Shown here: piece by piece, positions 1 to 5,038 of the stretch
How positions within the stretch are numbered: the first letter of the stretch is position 1
How the letters are laid out: every line of letters starts with the position of its first letter
Origin: Thermoplasmata archaeon
Lineage (GTDB): Archaea; Thermoplasmatota; Thermoplasmata; Lutacidiplasmatales; UBA184
DNA: 6,749 nt
Reading direction: 5' to 3'
Assembly: GCA_021823085.1 (NCBI GenBank)
Contig: JAKAPG010000091.1
Span: 1-6,749, forward strand
Translations under genes and position numbers: made by a program
The notes under the pieces: generated by a model
What the model saw: the letters and a program-made list of their open reading frames with translations, nothing else
Told to the model about the DNA's origin: nothing
Database searches by the model: none

Positions 1-418
1 CGAGGACTCGATCCACCGCGGCCCGGCGCAGACGATCCCGGCCGCCCGGTCGGGGATCTACGGCGCGATGGTGCTCGGCGATCGCCTCCTGCTCGAGCCG
101 ATGCAGAAGGTCACGGTCAACGTCCCCCAGGAGATTCTCGCGGGTGCGACGCGTGAGCTCCAGCGCCGGCGCGGCGAAATCCTCGACATGACGAGCGTTG
201 GCGACCTGCAGACGATCGTCGCGAAGGTCCCGGTCGCCGAGATGTTCGGCTTCGCGAGCGACATCCGCAGTGCGACGGCGGGCAAGGTCCTCTGGGCCAC
301 GGAGTCCATGGGCTTCGAGCCGATTCCCGCCGAGCTCCAGCCGAAGGTCGTCGCCGAAGTGAGGCAGCGCCGCGGGCTAAAGCCCGAGCCGTACGACGCG
401 GCGTACTACTCAGGCTGA
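1..418 (+). CDS. fusA: Translation elongation factor EF-2, C-terminal part (5' end outside window)
   Basis: EF-2 is the GTPase that moves tRNAs and mRNA through the ribosome after each peptide bond. Only the last 138 residues are here, in the frame that begins at base 2; the gene enters from the left. The stretch EDSIHRGPAQTIPAAR near the left edge is the tip of domain IV. By family knowledge its histidine (codon 14-16) is the one modified to diphthamide. Domain V follows, with the typical LLEPMQKVTVNVP strand, the QRRRGEI turn and the RSATAGK segment. The protein ends in PEPYDAAYYSG with a TGA stop at 416-418, close to where archaeal EF-2 proteins normally end. The ATG at 68 is internal and is not a start. 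The gene converges on ogt, with a tandem repeat between them. The identification is secure; G domain features cannot be checked. Confidence 0.96.
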   Translation, partial: EDSIHRGPAQTIPAARSGIYGAMVLGDRLLLEPMQKVTVNVPQEILAGATRELQRRRGEILDMTSVGDLQTIVAKVPVAEMFGFASDIRSATAGKVLWATESMGFEPIPAELQPKVVAEVRQRRGLKPEPYDAAYYSG

Positions 419-430
419 GCGACCTCCGCG

Positions 431-610
431 GGGGCCTCTTGTTTCGTCGGTGGGGCGGTCGATGCCGCGTCATTCCGTACTCCGGGATACGTGGGTGATT
501 GGACCAAAGCTACGTGGTCCGTAGTAGGTTGTAGCCGGTAGAGCCGAAGCGCCGCGCCGGTGCGGCGGTGGCCATCGCCCCTTGCCGCTGCGCCGGCCCG
601 GACAGCGAAT
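431..610 (+). repeat. 188-bp-period tandem duplication, copy A (candidate structured RNA)
   Basis: This segment begins 12 bases after the EF-2 stop and is repeated at an offset of exactly 188 bases. Position-by-position comparison with 619-798 gives about 133 identities in 180 with no gap. The longest invariant block is gagccgaagcgccg (541-554); tcttgtttcg (437-446) and atacgt (487-492) are also shared. The 47 mismatches fall 14, 17 and 16 in the three codon phases, so there is no sign of protein-coding constraint. Possible plus-strand hairpins are 501-506/515-520 (ggacca with tggtcc), 536-539/551-554, and 562-566/584-588 enclosing 567-570/576-579. A further outer pairing 556-560/593-597 exists only in this copy. 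No tRNA, SRP RNA, RNase P RNA or box C/D signature was recognised. Strand is assigned only because half-compensatory changes make G-U pairs on this strand. Function is unknown. Confidence 0.8.
437..445 (+). terminator. Possible T-rich transcription stop after EF-2
   Basis: The tract tcttgtttc begins 19 bases after the EF-2 stop and has the highest T content just downstream of the gene. Archaeal terminators are often short U-rich tracts without a required hairpin. The same ten bases, tcttgtttcg, recur at 625-634 in copy B of the repeat, so the tract may instead be part of the repeated element. The run is interrupted and short, so the call is weak. Confidence 0.22.
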
Positions 611-618
611 CCCATGCT

Positions 619-798
619 GAGGTTTCTTGTTTCGCCGGTGGGGCCGTCGATCCAGCGGCTCTACCTACTACGGAATACGTAGGTAATCGGGTCAGAGCAG
701 CATGGACCGTAGTCGGGTGCCGCCGGCGGAGCCGAAGCGCCGTGCCTACGCGGCGGCTGCGGTCGCCCTTCGCCGATGCGACAGCTCGGAGAGCTGAT
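619..798 (+). repeat. 188-bp-period tandem duplication, copy B, overlapping the 3' end of ogt
   Basis: This is the second copy of the unit at 431-610, separated from it by 8 bases. The stem at 724-728/738-742 (cggcg with cgccg) is stronger than its counterpart in copy A. The stem 750-754/772-776 loses one end pair, and the stem 689-694/703-708 has one broken pair. A copy-specific stem pairs tacctac (662-668) with gtaggta (679-685). Bases 746-798 also lie inside the minus-strand ogt frame, so the same DNA may have two roles, or the ogt tail may simply read through repeat DNA. Whether the segment is transcribed cannot be seen from sequence. Confidence 0.8.
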
Positions 799-1342
799 CG
801 AGTGTGTGCTGCCGGGGCCGCGGTCCCTCGGCAGAACGCGAACGTATCGGCCACGCACCCTCCCGGTCGAGGAGCCAGCGCTTGCGCCACAGACCCAGTC
901 CGTAGCCCGTGATCGCACCACCGACCCCTACGACCCTGTGGCAGGGGACGATCACGGGGATCGGATTCCGGCGCATGGCACCCCCCACGGCGCGAGCGGA
1001 TCCCGCCCGGCCGGCCCTTCGGGCGAGCTCTCCGTAGGTGATTGTGTGTCCGGCGGGGACCTTCCCCAGTTCCCGCCAGACCCTCCGGTCGAACTCGCTC
1101 GACGTCTCGGGATCCACTTCCACATCGAACGCATCGCGCCGGCGCTGAAAGTACTCTCGGAGTTGCTGGGGTGGGGTACCCGCCGGGAACGGTGGCTTGC
1201 GGCGGAGCGCGCCCGGAGGAAGCCCCGTCTGAGCGATCCCGTTCTCCAGAAGGTCGACGATGCGTACGGTGGGGCCCTGGAAGACGATCCGAAACGTCCC
1301 GATCGGGGTCGGAACGTCCGAGTACTCGAGGGGCTCGGGCAT
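746..1342 (-). CDS. ogt: O6-alkylguanine-DNA alkyltransferase (methylated-DNA-protein cysteine methyltransferase)
   Basis: This suicide DNA-repair protein transfers alkyl groups from O6-alkylguanine in DNA to its own cysteine. The 198-residue product has the family pattern. A weakly conserved N-terminal domain (about 1-80) is followed by EFDRRVWRELGKVPAG and TYGELA, with Y103. Next comes SARAVGGAMRRNPIP with the Arg finger R117, then the active-site motif IVPCHRV with C134. The last conserved element is the GYGLGLWRKRWLLDREG segment ending near residue 162. The family normally stops about there. Here some 36 extra residues follow, rich in Arg, Ser and Ala, and the last 17 or so codons lie in repeat copy B. 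The ATG at 1342 is preceded by no clear Shine-Dalgarno site but by an AT-rich box 28 bases upstream. It is the last gene of the minus-strand series and converges on EF-2. Confidence 0.95.
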   Translation of the reverse strand: MPEPLEYSDVPTPIGTFRIVFQGPTVRIVDLLENGIAQTGLPPGALRRKPPFPAGTPPQQLREYFQRRRDAFDVEVDPETSSEFDRRVWRELGKVPAGHTITYGELARRAGRAGSARAVGGAMRRNPIPVIVPCHRVVGVGGAITGYGLGLWRKRWLLDREGAWPIRSRSAEGPRPRQHTLDQLSELSHRRRATAAAA

Positions 1343-1365
1343 CGTGGACAGACGAAGGCGCGGGG

Positions 1366-1374
1366 GCTTATCTG
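1366..1374 (-). promoter_or_regulatory. Possible TATA-like element for ogt
   Basis: On the minus strand the sequence ccagataagccc is centred about 28 bases upstream of the ogt ATG, in otherwise GC-rich DNA. That distance would place the start of transcription at or very near the start codon, as in leaderless archaeal mRNAs. No BRE-like purine stretch is obvious. The 99-base gap after radB leaves room for an own promoter. Support is positional only. Confidence 0.35.
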
Positions 1375-1396
1375 GATTCTCCGGGGGACGGTGAAA

Positions 1397-1428
1397 CGCC
1401 CGTGGATCGCGGGCCGGTCGAACGGGCG
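1397..1428. repeat. Inverted repeat between radB and ogt
   Basis: The arms cgcccgt (1397-1403) and acgggcg (1422-1428) are perfect complements around an 18-base loop, within the 99-base gap between the radB stop and the ogt start. It could form a hairpin in the radB-ogt transcript or be a protein site. It could also be chance in DNA this rich in G and C. No T-rich tract follows it on the minus strand. Confidence 0.35.
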
Positions 1429-1441
1429 CTGCGGTGCCCGC

Positions 1442-2122
1442 CTAGGTCGGAAGCATTCCCTGATGCGTGATCCGGACCTCGACCGCCCCTTCCGGTTGAG
1501 CGCGATGCTTGACGAGCACGATCCGCCGGTGGTCTCCCATGCCTCGCTCGAACCGAAGGATCGTCTTCGCGGCGTGGTTCAGGAACGAACCGCCGAGCGG
1601 CTCGATCGTGTTCTCCCGACGGCTCTGGTAGACCTGGTTGGTAAGTAGGACCGGGAGGTCGTGCGCGCGGGCTGCGTGGGCGAGGTCCCCGATCTGCTCG
1701 GCGAGCGCGCGGCGGGTCTCGTCCTCGTCGTCCTCCGTCCGCGCGAGCCGGTAATAATGCGTCGCGGAGTCGAGGACGATCAGTCCGATCGGCCTCCGAG
1801 CGTCGGCGGCGAGGATCGCGGCGCGATGGACCGCCGTCCGCTGCGACTCGAGGTCCGGCGGGCGGACGACGAGCAGGCGCTCCAGCGCGCCCGGCGCAAG
1901 GTCCGCAGCCGCGCTCGCGAGGCGGTGCGGACTGAGGCCCTCGGTGTCGATGTAGAGCACCCACTTCCCCTCGGAGAGGGATCGGACGGCGAGCGCGAGG
2001 CAGAAGACGGTCTTACCGGTCCCCCCTTCCCCGTAGATCTCGGTGAGCGAGTCGGTCTCGAGGCCACCGCCGAGCAGCCGATCGAGCGTCGGAATGCCCG
2101 TGGGCCAGCGCCCCTCCGTCAT
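1442..2122 (-). CDS. radB: DNA repair and recombination protein RadB
   Basis: RadB is the short euryarchaeal paralogue of RadA/Rad51. It has the RecA-type ATPase core but lacks the N-terminal DNA-binding domain, and is thought to assist recombination in archaeal cells. The 226-residue product opens with TGIPTLDRLLGGGLETDSLTE and the Walker A motif GEGGTGKT at residues 31-38. LYIDTEG follows at about 56-62, and the Walker B strand LIVLDS at 114-119. The LLTNQVY motif (159-165) and the GGSFLNHAAKTILRFERG segment (177-194) are RecA/RadB core features. The length suits RadB and the missing N-terminal domain excludes RadA. KaiC-like ATPases are less likely given the L-T-N-Q-V-Y and N-H-A-A-K motifs. 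The ATG at 2122 lies 49 bases after rpoP with no clear ribosome binding site; a TTAA-containing box sits 28 bases upstream. Confidence 0.93.
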   Translation of the reverse strand: MTEGRWPTGIPTLDRLLGGGLETDSLTEIYGEGGTGKTVFCLALAVRSLSEGKWVLYIDTEGLSPHRLASAAADLAPGALERLLVVRPPDLESQRTAVHRAAILAADARRPIGLIVLDSATHYYRLARTEDDEDETRRALAEQIGDLAHAARAHDLPVLLTNQVYQSRRENTIEPLGGSFLNHAAKTILRFERGMGDHRRIVLVKHRAQPEGAVEVRITHQGMLPT

Positions 2123-2145
2123 GGGCGCGAGTCACGGCGCGCGGT

Positions 2146-2154
2146 GCCTTAACG
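2146..2154 (-). promoter_or_regulatory. Possible TATA-like element for radB
   Basis: On the minus strand the sequence ccgttaaggca has its TTAA core at 2149-2152, about 28 bases upstream of the radB ATG, in the 49-base gap after rpoP. The spacing fits a leaderless transcript. The core is short and a poor match to a full archaeal TATA box. It is listed mainly because a box at the same distance precedes rpoP and ogt. Confidence 0.3.
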
Positions 2155-2171
2155 GCCCCGAGAAAGCCCCT

Positions 2172-2306
2172 TCAGCGCGCCTTCAGGGTCTTCTTGACGT
2201 TCGGGTGCTCCTTCGTGAAGATCTTCCCCCCGCAGTTGTCGCAGCGGACCCCGAAGAGGTTCGCGTCTGAGGGGAGGGCTTCCCCGCACCGAATGCAGCG
2301 GAACAT
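2172..2306 (-). CDS. rpoP: DNA-directed RNA polymerase subunit P (Rpc12/RpoP), 44 residues
   Basis: RpoP is the smallest zinc-binding subunit of archaeal RNA polymerase, the counterpart of eukaryotic Rpb12. It helps hold the Rpo3/Rpo10/Rpo11 side of the enzyme together. Reading the minus strand from the ATG at 2306 gives a 44-residue protein that begins MFRCIRCGEALPSD and continues VRCDNCGGKIFTKEHP. The two CxxC pairs (C4/C7 and C22/C25) form one zinc ribbon. The basic end VKKTLKAR is typical of the family, as is the length. It lies 27 bases after the eL43 stop and 49 before radB, its usual place at the end of the exosome superoperon. A single zinc ribbon is generic, but length, ending and context together make the call firm. 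Confidence 0.92.
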   Translation of the reverse strand: MFRCIRCGEALPSDANLFGVRCDNCGGKIFTKEHPNVKKTLKAR

Positions 2307-2330
2307 AGGGAACGATCAGCCGGGGCCGCT

Positions 2331-2339
2331 CCCTTAAGA
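2331..2339 (-). promoter_or_regulatory. Possible TATA-like element for rpoP, overlapping the eL43 stop
   Basis: On the minus strand tcttaaggga is centred about 29 bases upstream of the rpoP ATG. Its TAA is also the eL43 stop codon, which by itself accounts for part of the AT content. It resembles the TTAAGG box before radB and the TTATAAGG before psmA. Co-transcription with eL43 across the 27-base gap is at least as likely. Confidence 0.22.
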
Positions 2340-2603
2340 CTTGCCGGTCGCGGCGGCCGCCTCGACGCGTGCGATCGGAGGGGGAGGTGTGTAGAGATAG
2401 GCGCCGCTCGCGTAGCGGGTGTGGCAGCGGCGGCACTCGTAGACGCCGCTCGCGACGCGCGAGAGCGTGACGGTCGAGCAGTGCGGACAGGCCGCCGCCC
2501 GGCCGCGGGCGCGATCGATATCGAGGACGCGACGGCGGATCCGGATCCCGTAGCGGGAGCCCATCCAGCCGGTGTTGCCCACCTTCTTCGTCCGCTTGCT
2601 CAT
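2334..2603 (-). CDS. rpl37ae: Large-subunit ribosomal protein eL43 (L37Ae)
   Basis: eL43 is a zinc-finger protein of the archaeal and eukaryotic large ribosomal subunit that binds 23S rRNA. The 89-residue product starts MSKRTKKVGNTGWMGSRYG, the family's conserved basic N-terminus. It then carries RIRRRVLDI and a zinc ribbon formed by CPHC (C39, C42) and CRRC (C57, C60), followed by the usual RYASGAYLYTPP segment. The length is normal. Its ATG overlaps the rrp42 stop in the four bases ATGA (2600-2603), so translation is probably coupled to rrp42. A perfect 10-bp hairpin lies 17 bases upstream of the start, in the end of rrp42. Pairing of eL43 with exosome genes is the standard archaeal arrangement. 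Confidence 0.96.
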   Translation of the reverse strand: MSKRTKKVGNTGWMGSRYGIRIRRRVLDIDRARGRAAACPHCSTVTLSRVASGVYECRRCHTRYASGAYLYTPPPPIARVEAAAATGKS

Positions 2604-3391
2604 CCCGACCCACCCTTCCGGGCGACCGCCCGCAGGCGGTCGCCGTGGCGGAACGCCCTCTCCACGAGGTCCTTAACGTCATCGGGACTGAACGCCCCGA
2701 TCAGCCCCTTCTGCATGGCCACGATCCGATTGGCTTCGTCGGTCGCGATCGTGAGACGGCCCTGCGCCGCCTGCTCCTCCTCCACGGAGGGGTCGACGAC
2801 GATCGCGTCGCCGAGCCGGGCGAACGTGCACTCCACCGGGAAGTGATTGACCTCGAGGGAGGTATCGGCCTCGGCGATGCCGAAGCGCTTGTTCGGAAGC
2901 GTCGCGTGGGTCAGCGCGCCCAGAGCGGCGAGCATGCCCGTATCGATCAAGTTGCCCGCGTGATCGAGGACGTGGATATCGGTGTAGCAGACCCAGGACT
3001 TCTCGCCCGGGGTCACGCAGAGCTTCGTCAGATCGATCGTCTCGGCCGCGCGGATGGCACGGTCGATGACGCGCGACACCTCGATCGCTCGCGGATGGGG
3101 CGGGCCGGGCTCGAACATCGGGCTCGACAGCGGTACGAGCTCGGCGTTGGTCGTCAGGACCCCCGCGTTCGGGGTATCGGGGAACGGCTTACCGGGCTCG
3201 AGCTTGATGCCGCAGAGGACAGTGGTATCGCCGATGTGGGCGAGGGCCGAACCGTCGGCCGTCTCCACGAATCCCGGCTCGATCGACACCGGGCGGTACT
3301 GGTCGATGCCCCGCCCGTCCATGCGCTGCCCTTTCGCTGCGAGGTCGAGCAGATGGGTCGTGAGGATCTCGGCGCTGACCTCGTCGCTCAT
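2600..3391 (-). CDS. rrp42: Exosome complex subunit Rrp42 (non-catalytic RNase PH-type)
   Basis: Rrp42 alternates with Rrp41 in the hexameric RNase PH ring of the archaeal exosome, which degrades and tails RNA from its 3' end. Rrp42 lacks catalysis but helps form the RNA path. The 263-residue product has the family opening QRMDGRGIDQYRPVSIEPG at residues 22-40. It continues with GDTTVLCGIK (54-63), the AELVPLSSPMFEPGPP segment (83-98), and DIHVLDHAGNLIDTGMLAAL (138-157). The late strand FARLGDAIVVDPS (190-202) is also typical. The start at 3391 is chosen because it shares ATGA with the rrp41 stop (3388-3391) and gives the normal length and N-terminus. The frame stays open further upstream only as a shadow of rrp41. 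A G-rich run, gggggtg, five bases before the ATG may serve as a ribosome binding site. Confidence 0.96.
   Translation of the reverse strand: MSDEVSAEILTTHLLDLAAKGQRMDGRGIDQYRPVSIEPGFVETADGSALAHIGDTTVLCGIKLEPGKPFPDTPNAGVLTTNAELVPLSSPMFEPGPPHPRAIEVSRVIDRAIRAAETIDLTKLCVTPGEKSWVCYTDIHVLDHAGNLIDTGMLAALGALTHATLPNKRFGIAEADTSLEVNHFPVECTFARLGDAIVVDPSVEEEQAAQGRLTIATDEANRIVAMQKGLIGAFSPDDVKDLVERAFRHGDRLRAVARKGGSG
2621..2644 (-). repeat. Perfect 10-bp hairpin in the 3' end of rrp42
   Basis: The arms ggcgaccgcc (2621-2630) and ggcggtcgcc (2635-2644) are fully complementary around a four-base loop. In the transcript the hairpin ends 17 bases before the eL43 start codon. It is encoded by rrp42 codons for GDRLRAVA, so it may arise from codon choice alone. 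If real, it could limit or couple eL43 translation, or act as a processing site. Confidence 0.6.
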
Positions 3392-4131
3392 GCCGCACCC
3401 CCACCGCTGGCGTAGCGGTCCCGCAACGCCTGCTTCATCTTCTCGTAGATGGCACGGCAGCCCGTCACGCCCAGGTCGAGGGCCTTTGCAAGCTCCTCGC
3501 GGGTCATGTGGCCCTCCATCTGGAGGAGGACGAGGCGGCCGGACTGGGGGACGAGGGCCATCGGGAGGTCGGCCTCGCCGTAGTTGTCCTCCTCCTTCTT
3601 GAGGTCGAGGGCGATCGCACCGCCGACCTTGCCGACCGCAACGGCCGGCAGTAGATCCACCATCGGGATCCCGGCGTCCGCCAGCGCGACGGAGGCCGCC
3701 ACGACCCCGGCGCACCGGGTCCCCGCGTTCGCCTGAAGAACCTCGATGTAGATGTCGATGCTCGTGCGCGGGAACTCCTCCGCGAAGATCACCGACTCGA
3801 ACGCCTCGCTGATGACCTTGCTGATCTCCTGGGAGCGGCGGTCGAGGCCGGGCCGCTTCCGCTCGTCGACGCTGAACGCCGCCATGTTGTAGCGGCACTG
3901 GACGATCGCCTTGTTGTTCTGCTGCAGGTGGCGTGGGTGTACTTCGCGCGGTCCGTAGACCGCGGCCATCACCTTGTTCGCGCCCCACTCGACGAACGCC
4001 GAACCATCGGCCCCGTGAAGGGCTCCGGCGACGATGCGGATGGACCGCAGCTCCTCCAGATGTCGGCCGTCGATCCGGAGCCCCTCGGGGCTCAACAGGA
4101 CCGGGACCTCTTTCGCTCCTACGCTTCCCAT
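3388..4131 (-). CDS. rrp41: Exosome complex subunit Rrp41 (catalytic 3'-5' exoribonuclease)
   Basis: Rrp41 is the catalytic RNase PH-type subunit of the archaeal exosome. It uses phosphate to remove nucleotides from RNA 3' ends and can run in reverse to add tails. The 247-residue product begins with the family sequence LRIDGRHLEELRSIRI (18-33) and has VEWGANKVMAAVYGPREVHP (48-66). The phosphate-binding region NAGTRCAGV follows at about 135-143. The active-site acidic cluster EEDNYGEADLP has D182 and D188, matching the acidic residues required for catalysis in this family. These residues distinguish it from the inactive Rrp42 next door. The ATG at 4131 is preceded by AAGGAG at an 8-base spacing. 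It lies 34 bases after rrp4 and overlaps rrp42 by four bases. Confidence 0.97.
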   Translation of the reverse strand: MGSVGAKEVPVLLSPEGLRIDGRHLEELRSIRIVAGALHGADGSAFVEWGANKVMAAVYGPREVHPRHLQQNNKAIVQCRYNMAAFSVDERKRPGLDRRSQEISKVISEAFESVIFAEEFPRTSIDIYIEVLQANAGTRCAGVVAASVALADAGIPMVDLLPAVAVGKVGGAIALDLKKEEDNYGEADLPMALVPQSGRLVLLQMEGHMTREELAKALDLGVTGCRAIYEKMKQALRDRYASGGGAA

Positions 4132-4139
4132 CTTCTGTT

Positions 4140-4145
4140 CTCCTT
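4140..4145 (-). promoter_or_regulatory. Shine-Dalgarno site of rrp41
   Basis: On the minus strand AAGGAG is followed by eight bases and then the rrp41 ATG at 4131. It fits pairing with the CCTCC end of archaeal 16S rRNA and supports this start. It shows that internal genes of the transcript use leadered initiation. Confidence 0.7.
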
Positions 4146-4165
4146 GGAATGTGATTGAGCGCTCC

Positions 4166-5005
4166 TCAGTGTTCGTCGGCCGGGGGTTCCGTCTCCTCCG
4201 GATCTCCGGGCACCGGGTCCGCCCGGTCGAGGCTCGGGCGCGAGGGGTTCGGCGGCAAGCGGACCTTCTCGGTCGGCGCCGCTCGGGGCGATGAGCGCAA
4301 CAGCTCCTGGACCCTCTCGGTAAGGCCCGAACGGTGACCCGTGCCCTCGATCATCTCGAGGGCCTTGCGGACCTGAACGATCGCCTCGGGTGTTCCGTCG
4401 ATCCAGATGCGGCCGTTCTGGCCGACCGCGACACGCGCGCCGGTGATCTGGGTGATCGATTCGATCATCGAGCCCTTCCGCCCGATCACGCGGGGGATCT
4501 TCGCGGGCGAGACCGTGACGATCGTGCCTCCCTCGAGCCGACCCAGCCCTTCGCCGACCATCGTGACGCCGATGCGTCCCGTGGGGTCGAGGTTCTCGAC
4601 TCGCACCACTACGGCGTCGCCAATCCGTAGGTAGCGGTCGGTCTCTCCGATCTCGATCTTCCACGGGGTACCGGTCATGTGGAGCGGTGCCCAGCGAGGG
4701 GCGCCGATGTCGAGGAGCCAGAACGTTCCTTGGACGTCGGCGACGTAGCCGATGATCGTGTCGTCGGGCTTCGGGATATATCGGCCCGAGAGCGGCGTGA
4801 CCTGAACGAACGGCGGGCGCTCCTGGACGAAACCGAGGACGCTCGCGTAGACCTTGCCGGAGGTCCGGTAGGTGCCGGTCCCAGGGCGGAGCCCGTGGGT
4901 CGGGAGCTCTTCTCCCGGTAGAACTAGTATCCGTTCCCGAGCGGAATGCGAGGGAGAGCCCCCGCGGCCGCCAGAGGGGCGGCCGGGTCGATTTCCATGA
5001 GCCAT
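4166..5005 (-). CDS. rrp4: Exosome complex RNA-binding subunit Rrp4 with extended termini
   Basis: Rrp4 caps the Rrp41/Rrp42 ring and feeds RNA into it through S1 and KH domains. The 279-residue product has the N-terminal domain from about 24 to 70 (ILVLPGEELP and TYRTSGKVYASVLG). An S1 domain from about 80 to 150 contains DDTIIGYVADVQGTFWLLDI. A KH domain from about 160 to 222 has the loop VIGRKG (GRKG at 175-178). It is longer than the usual 220-250 residues. The first 23 residues are Gly/Arg/Pro/Ser-rich, and about 47 residues after the KH domain are Pro-rich and acidic, ending EETEPPADEH. Both tails look disordered. The ATG at 5005 is the only in-frame standard start before the conserved region. 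No Shine-Dalgarno site is visible. An AT-rich box 40 bases upstream could be a promoter. The gene is 36 bases after sbds. Confidence 0.96.
   Translation of the reverse strand: MAHGNRPGRPSGGRGGSPSHSARERILVLPGEELPTHGLRPGTGTYRTSGKVYASVLGFVQERPPFVQVTPLSGRYIPKPDDTIIGYVADVQGTFWLLDIGAPRWAPLHMTGTPWKIEIGETDRYLRIGDAVVVRVENLDPTGRIGVTMVGEGLGRLEGGTIVTVSPAKIPRVIGRKGSMIESITQITGARVAVGQNGRIWIDGTPEAIVQVRKALEMIEGTGHRSGLTERVQELLRSSPRAAPTEKVRLPPNPSRPSLDRADPVPGDPEETEPPADEH
4965..4985 (-). repeat. 8-bp inverted repeat in the 5' end of rrp4
   Basis: The arms cggccgcc (4965-4972) and ggcggccg (4978-4985) are perfect complements around a five-base loop. They lie about 20 to 40 bases inside the rrp4 reading frame, in codons for the Gly/Arg/Pro-rich N-terminal extension. 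Such a hairpin close to a start codon could slow initiation. Low-complexity GC-rich codons could also produce it by chance. Confidence 0.5.
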
Positions 5006-5038
5006 TGGGTTTGCTGCACCGCGGCGCGCGACCCGGGG

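Noticed and set aside
68..418. A separate small gene starting at the ATG at 68
   Set aside because: The frame is open upstream to the window edge and the whole stretch matches EF-2, so this ATG is an internal methionine.
593..604. ACA trinucleotides near the 3' side of the repeat hairpins (602-604 and 781-783), as in H/ACA guide RNAs
   Set aside because: They are not at matching positions in the two copies and no kink-turn or guide pocket is evident.
419..745. tRNA, SRP RNA, RNase P RNA or a CRISPR array in the intergenic region
   Set aside because: No T-loop/GGTTCGA box, SRP domain IV loop or RNase P core was seen, and there are only two diverged units rather than many short identical repeats with spacers.
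406..890. Two minus-strand open frames (406-615 and 510-890) whose translations resemble each other, as if a small paralogous protein pair
   Set aside because: They resemble each other because the DNA is duplicated. The mismatches between copies are not concentrated at third codon positions (14/16/17), the downstream frame overlaps ogt antiparallel frames, and composition is low-complexity Arg/Ala/Pro.
568..912. Plus-strand open frame of 114 codons across the repeat and the ogt 3' end
   Set aside because: Composition is typical of a GC-rich shadow frame, no family is recognised, and it is antisense to ogt.
776..1648. Long plus-strand open frame of 290 codons
   Set aside because: It lies antisense to ogt and radB, both firmly identified by motifs, and its translation has no recognisable domain.
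3392..3988. Upstream extension of the rrp42 frame
   Set aside because: It is the rrp41 coding region read in another frame; the Gly/Arg/Pro-rich translation is a shadow and the ATGA overlap sets the real start at 3391.
4206..4226. Six-base inverted repeat ccgggc/gcccgg in the rrp4 tail
   Set aside because: Short GC-only arms inside coding sequence are expected by chance at this base composition.
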